From an uncultured Chloroflexales bacterium (GTDB lineage: Bacteria > Chloroflexota > Chloroflexia > Chloroflexales > Chloroflexaceae): a stretch of DNA of 42,808 nt. The position numbers were made by a program, and so were the translations under genes. The stretch's first letter is position 1. Every line of letters starts with the position of its first letter. The notes under the pieces were generated by a model that worked only from the letters and a program-made list of their open reading frames with translations, was not told the origin of the DNA and ran no database searches. The DNA lies in NCBI GenBank assembly GCA_937925925.1, contig CALANA010000049.1, positions 1 to 42,808 of the forward strand, in the 5' to 3' direction. Positions 23,464 to 33,400 of this stretch are shown here, piece after piece.

Positions 23464-25926
23464 CTATGGCTCAAACAACCATGTACGAAAGTTATCGAAC
23501 GCTACAGTAGCAGGCACCGTTGTACCACTGTTGGCTGCAACACCAGTCTTGCCAGACTGCAAGTCGGTGTCGATCCATGTTCCAACATGCCTGGTATTGA
23601 TGTGCATCCGAATATTGCCTGTCTTCGCATCACGAATGACGAGCAGGCGGTTGGCGGAGCCGTCTGTATGAATCGCGAAATGCGGTGTCCAATCCTGAAT
23701 AACGCTTTGCGTACCGTTGATATTTTTGCGCACGGAATAGGCACCGCTGGCATCAATCAAGAGTGCATAATACCCGGCCTCACTATTGTTAAAAAGCAGG
23801 CCACCGCTCATATCGCCGGCGGAGACAATGGTGACATCAGCTTCCATCAGAAAGCTGGTCACCTCCTCACTCATAGAGCTAATCGCCAGAGTATCCGGCT
23901 GCTTAACATCAATGTAGTAGATGCCGTCAACAACCCGATAGTCGGCCCAGTCGCGGGTATCGTTCCACCCGCCAGCATCTGGGCCATCAAAGTTCTCGGC
24001 TGCGATCAAATTGCCTGTCCAGTTATCGGCGCGAACATAACCATCGAGTGACCAGATCAAGAAGTTGGAGACCTGGGTGATCGCACCTGGGATTTCGCTA
24101 TTCTGTAAAAATCCCGTGGCGACACCCACATCACCGGCCTCGATCTTATCCGAGAGATCAAGGCTCGACGTAATCAACTCATCATTGACAAAGAGGGTAG
24201 CGTTGCCCTGATTAACTTCTAGCCGTAGCCAGTTTGTGGCATTGCCATCGGTAAATACGTTTGTCAATGCCCCGCTGTCTATTTGTCTAAATTCGCCGGC
24301 GCTACGCTGGATCAAGATCCAACGTTGATCAGATGTCACCATGAGGCGATAGGCTTCATCATTGCCGGTATCGCGGAACAAGAACCCATAGTCCCAATCG
24401 CTCTCTGTCGGACTATAGGGATTCGTAAACTCTGCTTCGACAATAAAGTTCGTGAGACTGAGGCCAGCCTTATACGACTCAATAAAGTCGTCATCGTCAT
24501 GCACCAGTGGAATGTCCAGGGAGGTATACACAAACTGTGGTTGTCCGTCAGCGCTGCCATCGCCTTCGATGGGTGGCGCAAAAGGCAGATCGATATCCAC
24601 TGGTGGAGGTTCCACTTCGACGGGTGGCGAAATAGACGGATCGGTTTCCACCGGTATATCGGTTCCAAAGGGAAAAATAGCCTCTGGTGTCACGTTGGTC
24701 GTAACGACGACTCCGGGGTCATCTGAGAATTGACTGGCAAGGAATAATAGGCTTCCAACGCCACACACCACGAGCAGCAATAACGCACCGCAGCCAATCC
24801 CGATCCACTTGAGTACCGATCCCTGCCGTTTTGCTGGCGGCGGAGCCGGAGTGACGGGCGGAGTAAATATTCCTGGAGACGACGGGTGCGGTGTGTCATT
24901 CACGGGTGTGAATATCGTGTCACCGGTTACAGGCGTCCCTGGTGGAGGGGGATAGGCAGCGGGCGGCACGGGTGGTACGCTACCCGGCGGCACGGGTGGT
25001 ACACCACCCGGTGGGGTGATAACGGTAGGCGGTACCCCTGGTTGCTGTGGTGCAGAGGGACGCGATACTACAAAGGTGGCCTGATTGTCTGCCGCCTGCA
25101 TGCTCGCTGTCAACGCATCTAGCATCTCACCGGCGCGCTGGTAACGCTGCTCTGGTTCGCGGGCCAGTGCCTTCAGCAGTACCGCTTCGACCGCTGTTGA
25201 CAGATCGGGCCGGAAAGTGCGCGGCGGCTTCGGCGGCTCGATCAGCCGTGCATGCAGCATGCTGAGTGTCGATTCGGCCTCAAATGGTAACACATTGGTC
25301 AACATCTGATAGATCACAATCCCCAACGCATAGATATCGGTCGGGGCACCAATATTACCGACACCGCGGGCCTGCTCCGGCGACATATAGTCCGGCGTGC
25401 CCATAATCATGCCGGTTGCGGTGAGACCACCGTCACCGCCAACGGTGCGTGCCAGCCCAAAATCGGTCAAGAAGATCGAGCCGGTACGGGAGACCATGAT
25501 GTTGGAGGGCTTGATATCGCGGTGAATGACGCCCTGACTATGGGCATAGTCTAGGGCTGCCACCACGGGCGCAATCAGATTGATCACCCGCTGGAGAGGC
25601 ATCGGGCCTTCGCGCTGTATAATATCGCGCAGGGTTTCACCCTCAATATAGCGCATGATGATGTAGTGAAACGAATCCCGCTCGCCGACTTCATAGATGC
25701 TAATGATGGCCGGATGTTCCAGTTGGGCCGCGCTACGGGCTTCGCGTTTGAAGCGCGCCACATAGCTCTCATCATAGGTAAACTGAGGGGGCAACACTTT
25801 CATTGCCACAATGCGATTGAGGCTCACCTGGCGGGCTTTGTAGACCACACCCATTGCGCCGCGACCCAGTTCGGCCAGAATTTCAAAGTCGCCCAGCGTA
25901 CGTCCAATCAGATTCATCTGTGACAT
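23464..25926 (-). CDS. Receptor-type Ser/Thr protein kinase (PknB family) with extracytoplasmic LamG-like domains
   Basis: The protein has 820 residues. The kinase domain (about 14-275) is complete: glycine loop GRGAMG (21-26), Lys43 in VAMK, His135-Arg-Asp137 in HRDIKPSN, Asp155-Phe-Gly and MGTPDYMSPEQ. A proline-rich juxtamembrane linker (about 288-365) and one transmembrane helix (about 374-398) follow. The outside part holds two similar beta-sandwich domains (about 445-620 and 630-815) resembling DUF1080/LamG concanavalin-like folds, marked by YGFLFRDTGNDEAYRLMV and GGLLFNNSEAGYYALLI. They probably bind a sugar or wall ligand. The ribosome binding site is weak; the start is supported by the sister kinase at 30410, which begins the same way (MSxxNLxG). 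Confidence 0.92.
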   Translation of the reverse strand: MSQMNLIGRTLGDFEILAELGRGAMGVVYKARQVSLNRIVAMKVLPPQFTYDESYVARFKREARSAAQLEHPAIISIYEVGERDSFHYIIMRYIEGETLRDIIQREGPMPLQRVINLIAPVVAALDYAHSQGVIHRDIKPSNIMVSRTGSIFLTDFGLARTVGGDGGLTATGMIMGTPDYMSPEQARGVGNIGAPTDIYALGIVIYQMLTNVLPFEAESTLSMLHARLIEPPKPPRTFRPDLSTAVEAVLLKALAREPEQRYQRAGEMLDALTASMQAADNQATFVVSRPSAPQQPGVPPTVITPPGGVPPVPPGSVPPVPPAAYPPPPGTPVTGDTIFTPVNDTPHPSSPGIFTPPVTPAPPPAKRQGSVLKWIGIGCGALLLLVVCGVGSLLFLASQFSDDPGVVVTTNVTPEAIFPFGTDIPVETDPSISPPVEVEPPPVDIDLPFAPPIEGDGSADGQPQFVYTSLDIPLVHDDDDFIESYKAGLSLTNFIVEAEFTNPYSPTESDWDYGFLFRDTGNDEAYRLMVTSDQRWILIQRSAGEFRQIDSGALTNVFTDGNATNWLRLEVNQGNATLFVNDELITSSLDLSDKIEAGDVGVATGFLQNSEIPGAITQVSNFLIWSLDGYVRADNWTGNLIAAENFDGPDAGGWNDTRDWADYRVVDGIYYIDVKQPDTLAISSMSEEVTSFLMEADVTIVSAGDMSGGLLFNNSEAGYYALLIDASGAYSVRKNINGTQSVIQDWTPHFAIHTDGSANRLLVIRDAKTGNIRMHINTRHVGTWIDTDLQSGKTGVAANSGTTVPATVAFDNFRTWLFEP

Positions 25927-26252
25927 ATTCTTGCTTTTCTGTTATCAACTATCAAACCTGGGTTTGATTCTACCACTTTATTAAAGATTCCGTTCTCAAT
26001 CAATGAATGTATGCCGCACGGTGACCCATCCGGTCAAGGGGTAGGCTTTTTGGGAACGAAGCTCTCCTATAGCGGAGAGCAAAAGCATTGATCTACGCTG
26101 GTTGTTGGAGCGGGTTCGGAACTTGCCCTTACCACTGTTGGGGCGGGGGCGACCCCGCCCGTTACGCAGTATCTATGAAGAACGGGTGTGCCGCATCTCG
26201 GTACCAATGCCCGAGGGTTGGTACCAGAAAGGACGTTTGTGCCGCAACGTTG
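25927..26252. other. Intergenic region upstream of the first kinase
   Basis: No gene is seen. It contains a kinase-proximal palindrome (listed separately), a GCTCTCC/GGAGAGC hairpin near 26068-26087, a GC-rich palindrome near 26137-26160, and GGTACCAA (26200-26207) with TTGGTACC (26218-26225). The last is a perfect 8-bp stem 28 bases downstream of the surface-protein stop on the minus strand, without a T-tract. Confidence 0.55.
25951..25968 (-). promoter_or_regulatory. Operator-like palindrome before the first Ser/Thr kinase gene
   Basis: ATCAAACC and GGTTTGAT, separated by two bases, form an 18-bp palindrome located 25-42 bases upstream of the kinase start codon. Its size and place fit a dimeric regulator site; the regulator is unknown. 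Confidence 0.45.
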
Positions 26253-27938
26253 TCACTTTTGGGTGGTAATAGCGCTAGCTCGTTTCGTGGACATTACCGC
26301 CGCACGGTTGCGGATACCCGCAGTACCCCTACCACGGAAGCGTAGCTCGTAACTATCGAAAATTGGCACATTGCGTTGATCCAGCAGTTCATTCCCACTA
26401 CAGTCCAGCAAGCGAATATCATACTCACCCGGCGGGATGTCGAAAGAACGCATATTCCCAGGTGGAATGGTCTCGTTTGGATCGAGGCGATCAGGCCCCC
26501 AGGCATCTTCGGTGATAAACGAGAAGTTGACGATACAGATATCTTGCTGTGACTCATTAACAATCGTTAATCGGGCACTGGCAGGCAGAGGAGGCAGGGC
26601 GGGCAATGGCACATTGGACACCATAATTGGTACCACTGCCACATGGTTACTCCATTGTCCGAGAAAGAAGAAGATGTAGAGGCCCGGTCTATTGCGAAAC
26701 TGATTGACCTGGAACCGGGGCAATAGCCCTTCGTTCGTAAGGGCCAACCCTCTCGCATCGGTTATCAGTTCACTTCTTCCGCTCGGTTGTCCATCAGGTG
26801 CGGTAACGGTGAGAACAACCGGTTCACCAGCGCTAAAGCCTCCGGTCAGCACCCCCAGAAAGTCGATACCGGGAGTTGCACAGGTGGTCGGATCGCCAAT
26901 CACGTCCCGATTCTCGTTAATCGGGGCCGCAGCGCCGTTCGCGGGGGGCGGCAGGTTATAGCACGGATGAAACGTAGATGTGAGCGATGGGGTACGTTCG
27001 GGATCGATCACATTAAAGTAGGTGATGGCCCGTGTATCGTCCTGGCCCTGAAAAACAAAGTACAGTCGGTTGCCCAGCTCACGGGGTATTGCGCCAAGGG
27101 GCAGGATCATGCCACCTGTTTCGTCCGGGGTAAAGATGAAATCATCGAATTCCTCTGGTGGGAGAACGAAACCGCCATCAAGTACGGCCCATATTCGTAC
27201 CGGGGTGTTGGGCGGAAACCCGGTAATCCGAACGCTCACATCGACGCCGCGTATCAGGCAGTTACTGGGGCTAATCGCTGCATTGACCGGGGGTGGGATA
27301 CTGGCGCACAGATCCAGCGCACCGAGCCGCCCCAATTGGACACCAACACCAGGCGTGATCTGGAACCGGGCGCGTTCAAACCACTGAATAGTATAGACAT
27401 TGCCATCGTCGATCATTTCCTCGAAGGGATCGCTGAGTGGCATACCGATCAACTCCATCCCGCCCGATGCGCGCCAGGCCCGGAGCATCTCCCCACAAAT
27501 ATTGTGGCCGGTCGCCTCAAAAAACTCACAGCCCGGTTGGGGCACGCTTTTTGGGAAGTTAAACCAGTCGCGGCCCTGCTGGGACAGCACATCCGCTCCG
27601 AGACGCCCCACCTTCACCGAGCCATCCGGGTGCAGTTCTAAGCGATTGCGCTCGAACTGCTGGGCCTGCACCATAACACCGGGCACAAAACCTGGAACCT
27701 GGCTGGGCGTTAGCAGGCCTACGTAGGTGGCCTGTTGTGGCGAAAGTGGATAGCCAAACACCGGCAGGCCGCCATTCCGTTGCCAGAAGTTGAGAATCGG
27801 GCCGGAAATACAAAAGCCGGTTTGTTCAAAACACTGCTCATTCGTCTGCGCATGGCTGATTGGCACTGCTGGCCAGACTGCCAGCAGCAGACTGAGAACG
27901 AAACTCATCATTGTTAAGCGGGACAACACTTTGAGCAT
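26253..27938 (-). CDS. Secreted modular surface protein with 'NGG..FGYP' repeats
   Basis: This 561-residue protein has a signal peptide (residues 1-30, likely cut after ISHA). Two related modules follow: about 35-120 with ISGPILNFWQRNGGLPVFGYPLS and QQFERNRLELHPD, and about 137-210 with ATGHNICGEMLRAWRASGGM and QWFERARFQITP. Such modules are frequent in secreted Chloroflexota proteins and their ligand is not established. The middle (about 225-440) has beta-rich immunoglobulin-like segments, and the end (about 470-545) another beta domain around PPGEYDIRLLDC. Start choice: ATG 27938 with GGGAGGTT upstream; the open frame continues upstream to 27989 but would bury the signal peptide. It lies between two receptor kinase genes on the same strand. 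Confidence 0.82.
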   Translation of the reverse strand: MLKVLSRLTMMSFVLSLLLAVWPAVPISHAQTNEQCFEQTGFCISGPILNFWQRNGGLPVFGYPLSPQQATYVGLLTPSQVPGFVPGVMVQAQQFERNRLELHPDGSVKVGRLGADVLSQQGRDWFNFPKSVPQPGCEFFEATGHNICGEMLRAWRASGGMELIGMPLSDPFEEMIDDGNVYTIQWFERARFQITPGVGVQLGRLGALDLCASIPPPVNAAISPSNCLIRGVDVSVRITGFPPNTPVRIWAVLDGGFVLPPEEFDDFIFTPDETGGMILPLGAIPRELGNRLYFVFQGQDDTRAITYFNVIDPERTPSLTSTFHPCYNLPPPANGAAAPINENRDVIGDPTTCATPGIDFLGVLTGGFSAGEPVVLTVTAPDGQPSGRSELITDARGLALTNEGLLPRFQVNQFRNRPGLYIFFFLGQWSNHVAVVPIMVSNVPLPALPPLPASARLTIVNESQQDICIVNFSFITEDAWGPDRLDPNETIPPGNMRSFDIPPGEYDIRLLDCSGNELLDQRNVPIFDSYELRFRGRGTAGIRNRAAVMSTKRASAITTQK

Positions 27939-28136
27939 ACAACCTCCCTGGATTCTGATTCGGCTAGCTACGTAGCATACGATCTCCATTTCTGACGCAC
28001 GTGTTTCTTTTGTGGTACCTCACACACCAGGAGATGAGTGAACATGTACTTTCCAACGACAACCGATGGCCCACTTGCCGTCGGTTCTACGATCGCGCTT
28101 GCGTCGTCGTTTTTTGCGTTCCGTGGCATTGAACTC

Positions 28137-30410
28137 CTAATCCAACCCTGGCGTGGGTGGTGGCGGCGGTGGCGGCGGCGGTGGTGGTGGTGGTTGTGGC
28201 TGTGGTTGTGGCGGCGGTTGCGGCTGTGGTTGCGGCTGTGGTCGCGGCTGCGGTTGCACCGGCGGTGGCACAGCGATCGGCACCGGCGTAGGTTCCGGTG
28301 GCACATTCTCGTTGTCCACTAACCAGCGCTCGATCCACCAGATCTGCCCAATCAGCCCCTGTTCGCTAGCAGTGGGATCACTGCTGCTACGAATACGCGC
28401 CCGGTACCATCCCTCCTCATCATCGCGCACAATCTCCAGTTCATCGCCATTGCGTAATCTGGCCGTTGGTTCGCTTCCGACATCGGGTGCGCTGCGCATG
28501 CGTGTGAACATATCCTCGCCTTCAGTAGCCACACGCCGTGTATAGGCATACTCGGTTAAAACGCCACGTACCTCTTTGATGGCCAGGTAGTCGTGCAGGG
28601 TTAAGGTAAAGGAGAGCGGTGTGCCATCACCACGCAGTTCGACGTTATAGGTTGTATCACTCTGGGGCAGCACGGGTAAGTCGTCTGGCCCTTGCAGGCT
28701 CAAGGTCAACTCGGTAGGCGAGCGTACTTCAACCGCCTTGATCGTTGCGCGACTCCCACCTGCCCTGGCACGAATAATTGCTTCCTGGAAGCGATCAAGC
28801 TGTTGACCCGTGATCTTGATCAACAGAGGCTCCGGTGCCTGTGGGCTGAAGGTGGTCGTTAATGGTTCAACTGCGGTGATAACTGGCTCTGGCTGGCTGG
28901 TGGCGGTGGGCGCAACGGTGGCGGTCGCCATCGATTCGCTGGTCGGAGTAGCCAGTGGTAGCACCACAGCCGGGTCAGCAGTGGGTGGGGTGGGATTGGC
29001 TACCGGATTTGTGTTACCGAATAGCGCTTGCCAGCTCAAGATACCCCCTCCCCCCACCAGTAGCACCAGCGCAACGGCGACGAGCGCGAAGATCACCGTG
29101 CGACCACGGGCCGATGCTGCTGGCGCATCCCGTGCGGACGGCTCTGCGGGGATGGGTGTAGTTACCGCTACGGCTGCTGCGCTTGATGCACGCGCTTTAG
29201 AGGTTGTCCCTGAGTTGACTTCGGCACTGTAAGGGACTGCCGCTGCCTCGGCAACGGGTGCGATCCAGTTCGCATCTCTGGAGGCAACGACTGCTGGTGT
29301 GTGTGCCTTGTCAGCATGATCGGCTGTATCTGGCCGGGGCAGCGATGGTACTGGAACACCAGTTGGGGGTGTTAACACCGTTGGGCCGGTCTCAGCCGTA
29401 TACATTGCCGCCGCGTTGCTATCATTCCTGACGGGAATAGAAGTGCCACCGAGCGGTGTCGAAACGGGGCGGGCCTGGGTATCCAACGCTGATGGTGCTG
29501 GTGGTAGTGGCTGGTTGTCAGAGACGCTACGAGTAGCATCGCTGTCGGTCGTGGCGGGCAAGCCTGACCATGCCGACGACTGCATTGAGGCGACCAGGGC
29601 GTCGATCAGTTCCCCCGCTCGGCGGTAGCGCTGCTCTGGTTCACGGGCCAGCGCCTTCAATAGCACATTTTGCACTACTTCAGGCATATCGTGCCGCAGC
29701 TCGCGGGGTGGACGAGGGAGTTCCATCAATCGGGCATGCAGCAGGCCCATCGTACTCTCGGCCTCGAAGGGTAGCCCGTTCGTCAACATTTGATAGACAA
29801 CAATCCCCAGCGCATAAATGTCGGTCGAGGCACCGATGTTGGTCAGACCGCGAGCCTGTTCGGGCGACATATAGTCCGGTGTGCCCATAATCATCCCCGT
29901 TGCGGTAATCCCGCTGTTCCCGCCGAGCGCACGTGCCAGACCAAAATCGGCTAGATAGACCATGCCGCTATGGGCCACCATAATGTTCGAGGGCTTAATA
30001 TCGCGGTGAATAAATGCTTGATCATGCGCATAGTCCAGGGCCGATGCAACCGGTCGGATCAGGCTGATCACCCGTTGAATGCTCATTGCGCCTTCATTCT
30101 GGATGATCTCGCGCAGGGTGCTGCCCTGGATGTAGCGCATGATGATATAGTGCAGGTGATCTTTTTCACCTACTTCATAGATCGGAATAATATGCGGATG
30201 CTCTAACTGGGCTGCACTCTCGGCTTCACGCCTGAAGCGGGCAATATAGCTTTCATCAAAAGTGAACTGAGGGGGCAACACTTTCATGGCTACAATGCGT
30301 TTCAAACTGAGCTGTCGCGCCTTATAGACCACGCCCATTGCACCGCGACCCAATTCGGAGATGATTTCAAAATCTCCCAGGGTACTGCCCAGTAAGTTCA
30401 ACCGCGACAT
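28137..30410 (-). CDS. Receptor-type Ser/Thr protein kinase with TIG/SH3-like region and Pro/Gln tail
   Basis: The protein has 757 residues. The kinase domain (14-275) is closely similar to that of the 23464-25926 gene, with the same residue numbering: GRGAMG 21-26, Lys43, HRD 135-137, DFG 155-157. After a long low-complexity linker comes a transmembrane helix (about 439-460). The outside part has an IPT/TIG-like beta domain (about 515-610), an SH3b-like segment (DMFTRMRSAPDVG...GDELEIV...GWYRARI, about 630-690) and a Pro/Gln tail ending in an uninterrupted proline run before TPGLD. GGGAGCAGG precedes the ATG. The two kinases look like duplicates with exchanged sensor domains. The proline tract could be prone to length changes. 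Confidence 0.92.
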   Translation of the reverse strand: MSRLNLLGSTLGDFEIISELGRGAMGVVYKARQLSLKRIVAMKVLPPQFTFDESYIARFRREAESAAQLEHPHIIPIYEVGEKDHLHYIIMRYIQGSTLREIIQNEGAMSIQRVISLIRPVASALDYAHDQAFIHRDIKPSNIMVAHSGMVYLADFGLARALGGNSGITATGMIMGTPDYMSPEQARGLTNIGASTDIYALGIVVYQMLTNGLPFEAESTMGLLHARLMELPRPPRELRHDMPEVVQNVLLKALAREPEQRYRRAGELIDALVASMQSSAWSGLPATTDSDATRSVSDNQPLPPAPSALDTQARPVSTPLGGTSIPVRNDSNAAAMYTAETGPTVLTPPTGVPVPSLPRPDTADHADKAHTPAVVASRDANWIAPVAEAAAVPYSAEVNSGTTSKARASSAAAVAVTTPIPAEPSARDAPAASARGRTVIFALVAVALVLLVGGGGILSWQALFGNTNPVANPTPPTADPAVVLPLATPTSESMATATVAPTATSQPEPVITAVEPLTTTFSPQAPEPLLIKITGQQLDRFQEAIIRARAGGSRATIKAVEVRSPTELTLSLQGPDDLPVLPQSDTTYNVELRGDGTPLSFTLTLHDYLAIKEVRGVLTEYAYTRRVATEGEDMFTRMRSAPDVGSEPTARLRNGDELEIVRDDEEGWYRARIRSSSDPTASEQGLIGQIWWIERWLVDNENVPPEPTPVPIAVPPPVQPQPRPQPQPQPQPPPQPQPQPPPPPPPPPPPPPTPGLD

Positions 30411-30499
30411 AGCCTGCTCCCTTACGTAGCACTACAACGGATGGTTCAAACCGATCCCCAGACACCCGTGCGGATGCGTGCGGATGCAGAGCCTGACAA

Positions 30500-33400
30500 C
30501 TACACCTGGCGATCCTGTTGCTTGAGCAGGAAAGCCGTAATGCCTAACCCGACGACCAGAAATGCCAACAACACGCCCCATGCGGTGAGCAGATGTTCAG
30601 CCGTATGGGTAAAAGCGCCGGGAAACGGAAAGCCTTGCGGGTCATCAATATAGGTACGTAAGAGTGCAGAGCCAAACGTTACCGGATCGCCGCGCAGACT
30701 CTCGTTAATCTCGCACTGGGTTTTGACTACCTCGCCCTCCAGGACATTGGGCAACTGACAGAGTGACGATAGAGCGGCACTGGTGCCAAAGGCATCCAGT
30801 GCCCAGCGGCTGACCATGAGCCGGGAGATGATATTGATCACGCCCTCTTCGATCTTGAAAATGATGCCGGTAAACAGGATCTGCGGGATGAGGATCAGCG
30901 GCACCAGGCTGATGGCCTGACTAACATTCTTTGTAGCGGCGCTAATGACCAGTCCCATCGACATCCCGCCTAACGAGGCCAGCATCATAGTGATAAAAAT
31001 TTCCAACCAGATCGGGAGCAACAAACCATCTCCGCCCGGAAATTCTACACCAGCTCCGAACATCCAGACGATCAGCAGCAGTGAGGCATTCTGTATAAAC
31101 ATTAACGTACTCAAGACCACAACTTTGGACATAATATAGGGGACAATCGAGAGATTCGAGAGCCGCTCACGCCGATAGATGTCGCGTTCTTTGGTTAGCT
31201 CGCTGGCCGAGTTAATGACCCCAAACCAGATGCCTACCACCGCAAAGACAAACAGGAGATTTTGAGCGCTGATACGCTGAATAACATCGGCTTGTAAGCT
31301 GCCAACGAGAGCATCGGATGCAGCCATCATCCACACCAGGAGTGCAATCAACGGCGACTGTACCAGCAAGATCGTCAGGTTGCGGCGGTCACGCAACATC
31401 AAATCAAGATAGCGCCGGGTCAGAATGCGAAACTGGCGCCATGGCGACATACGGGGTGAGCGCGTCGCGGGAGCATCGACCGCCTGGCTCTGCTTAAGCA
31501 TGGGCATGGCATGCTGTGACTGCTGGCGTTCTAGCACATAGCGCCGATATTGCTCCGAGCGGTGATAGTGTGCCTTCCACAAGTCAACCAGCGGCGGTGG
31601 TTGATTGTGGCCGGGATGCGCAGCCTGCCACTCGTAGTATTCGTTGCGCAGTGTGCTTTGCACCAGTTGCTGGTATAACTCATCGCCTGGTTCGGCTTTC
31701 AGATGAGTATAGATGTCGGCAAAACTGCCGCTAGTCACCCCAAAAAAGTCGAGCGCTTCGCGGGGTGGGCCAAAGTAGACCATGTTGCCCATCTCCATAA
31801 AGACGACATGGTCGCACTGGGTAATATTATCGGTGGCGTGTGTCACCAGCAATACCGTGCGCCCGCTGTCGGCCAATCGCCGCAGCGTATACATCATCTT
31901 CTTTTCGAGGCCCGGATCAAGGCCGCTCGTTGGTTCATCCAGGAAGAACAGGCTCGGATCGGCCAGCATCTCGGAGGCAATGCTCACGCGCTTACGCTGT
32001 CCACCAGAGAGCGATTCGACCACGGTCTGGATGTGCTTGCCCATCTCGACCACTTCCAGCGAGCGGCTAATCCGCTCGTCAATCTCAGCTTTGTCAGTAT
32101 CGGCAGGCAGACGTAGATTGGCCGTATAATGCAGCGCACGATCAACCGGTAGCGGTTTGTGGAGAATATCATCCTGGGGCACATAGCCCAGCACCGCACG
32201 GTAGGAGTCGAAGTTCTTATAGTAGTCGTCTCCATTGACTTGCACCGGACTGGGGTTGCCATCGGTGGCACGGTTGAAGCCACTGATGGCCTTCATCAGT
32301 GTACTCTTGCCCGCGCCGCTGCCCCCAACCAGGGCCACAAACTCGCGTGGAGCGATGGTCAGCGAAACATCGTTTAAGAGCTTGCGCCCACTGCTAACCT
32401 GCAGCGTCATATTACGCACATCAATGCGCATACCTCGGCGCTGGTCATACTGTTGCAGCGCGAGACCGTCGAACAACAATCGGAACGGGCCGATCTGGAT
32501 GACGTCATCTTTGTGCAGCAAATAGGGAGCGCTGATGCGCTGCCCGTTTACAAAGGTACCGTTGGTACTCCCTAGATCAACGAGCAATGCTCCTTGCGGT
32601 GTCTGATCCAGGCGTGCATGCTGCCAGGAGACGTTAGGGGCCTGTAAGGGGATTTCCGAGGCCGGATTGCGTCCAATACTCAGACTGGTGACGGCCCCTC
32701 CAGGCTGGGCCGCACCAATCACAATCGTGCGATCCTGTCCGGCTGGCCGACTGGCACGGGCGGCAGCCGGGTCGTGAAAGGTCAGACGTACCCAGTTACC
32801 CTGCGGGTCGCCCACGCGCAGAAGATCGCCATCGTCCAGTTCAGCTTCATTTACGCGCTGTTCATTGACGAACGTGCCGTTGGTGCTACCCAGGTCACGG
32901 TAACGCCAGCGTATTCCGTGCCGTTCCAGTCGGCCATGATGGCGGGAAGCTGGCTGGGGTAACACAATATCATTATCAGTGCCGCGCCCAATCGTAAACA
33001 CCTGGCGGTCAAGCGTTACATCGTAGGGGGATTGACCGGGTGACTGGATTGTCACATGGGCGGAAGGCGCTTGCGGTGATGGAGGGGATGGAGGCGATGC
33101 CGGTGGCGCTCCAGGTGTCCCTCTGGGGATCGCTGTCTCTTCTACGGCCAGGTTGCCCTGAGAGATCATGGTCGCTTCCACATTCGGCGATTGTCCTGCT
33201 GGCACACGTGGGGCTTGATACGACAGATAGACGCGGATGCCTGTGGCAGGATCGCCAAAATAGATTTGATCGCCATCTCCCAAAACGTGCTTCGTAACAT
33301 TCTGCCCATTAAAGAAACTGCCGTTTGAACTACCCAGATCGAGATAATGCCAGACATCGCCATGCTGCTCCAGGCGGGCATGGCGGCGCGAAACAGAAGC

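Noticed and set aside
23245..24051. 268-codon plus-strand frame across the Rieske gene and the kinase end
   Set aside because: Antisense to two recognised genes; no domain seen.
26787..27641. 284-codon plus-strand frame opposite the secreted modular protein
   Set aside because: It lies fully antisense to a gene with a signal peptide and recognised modules, and its composition is that of an antisense shadow.
28153..28545. Glycine-rich plus-strand frame
   Set aside because: It is the reverse complement of the proline tract of the receptor kinase.
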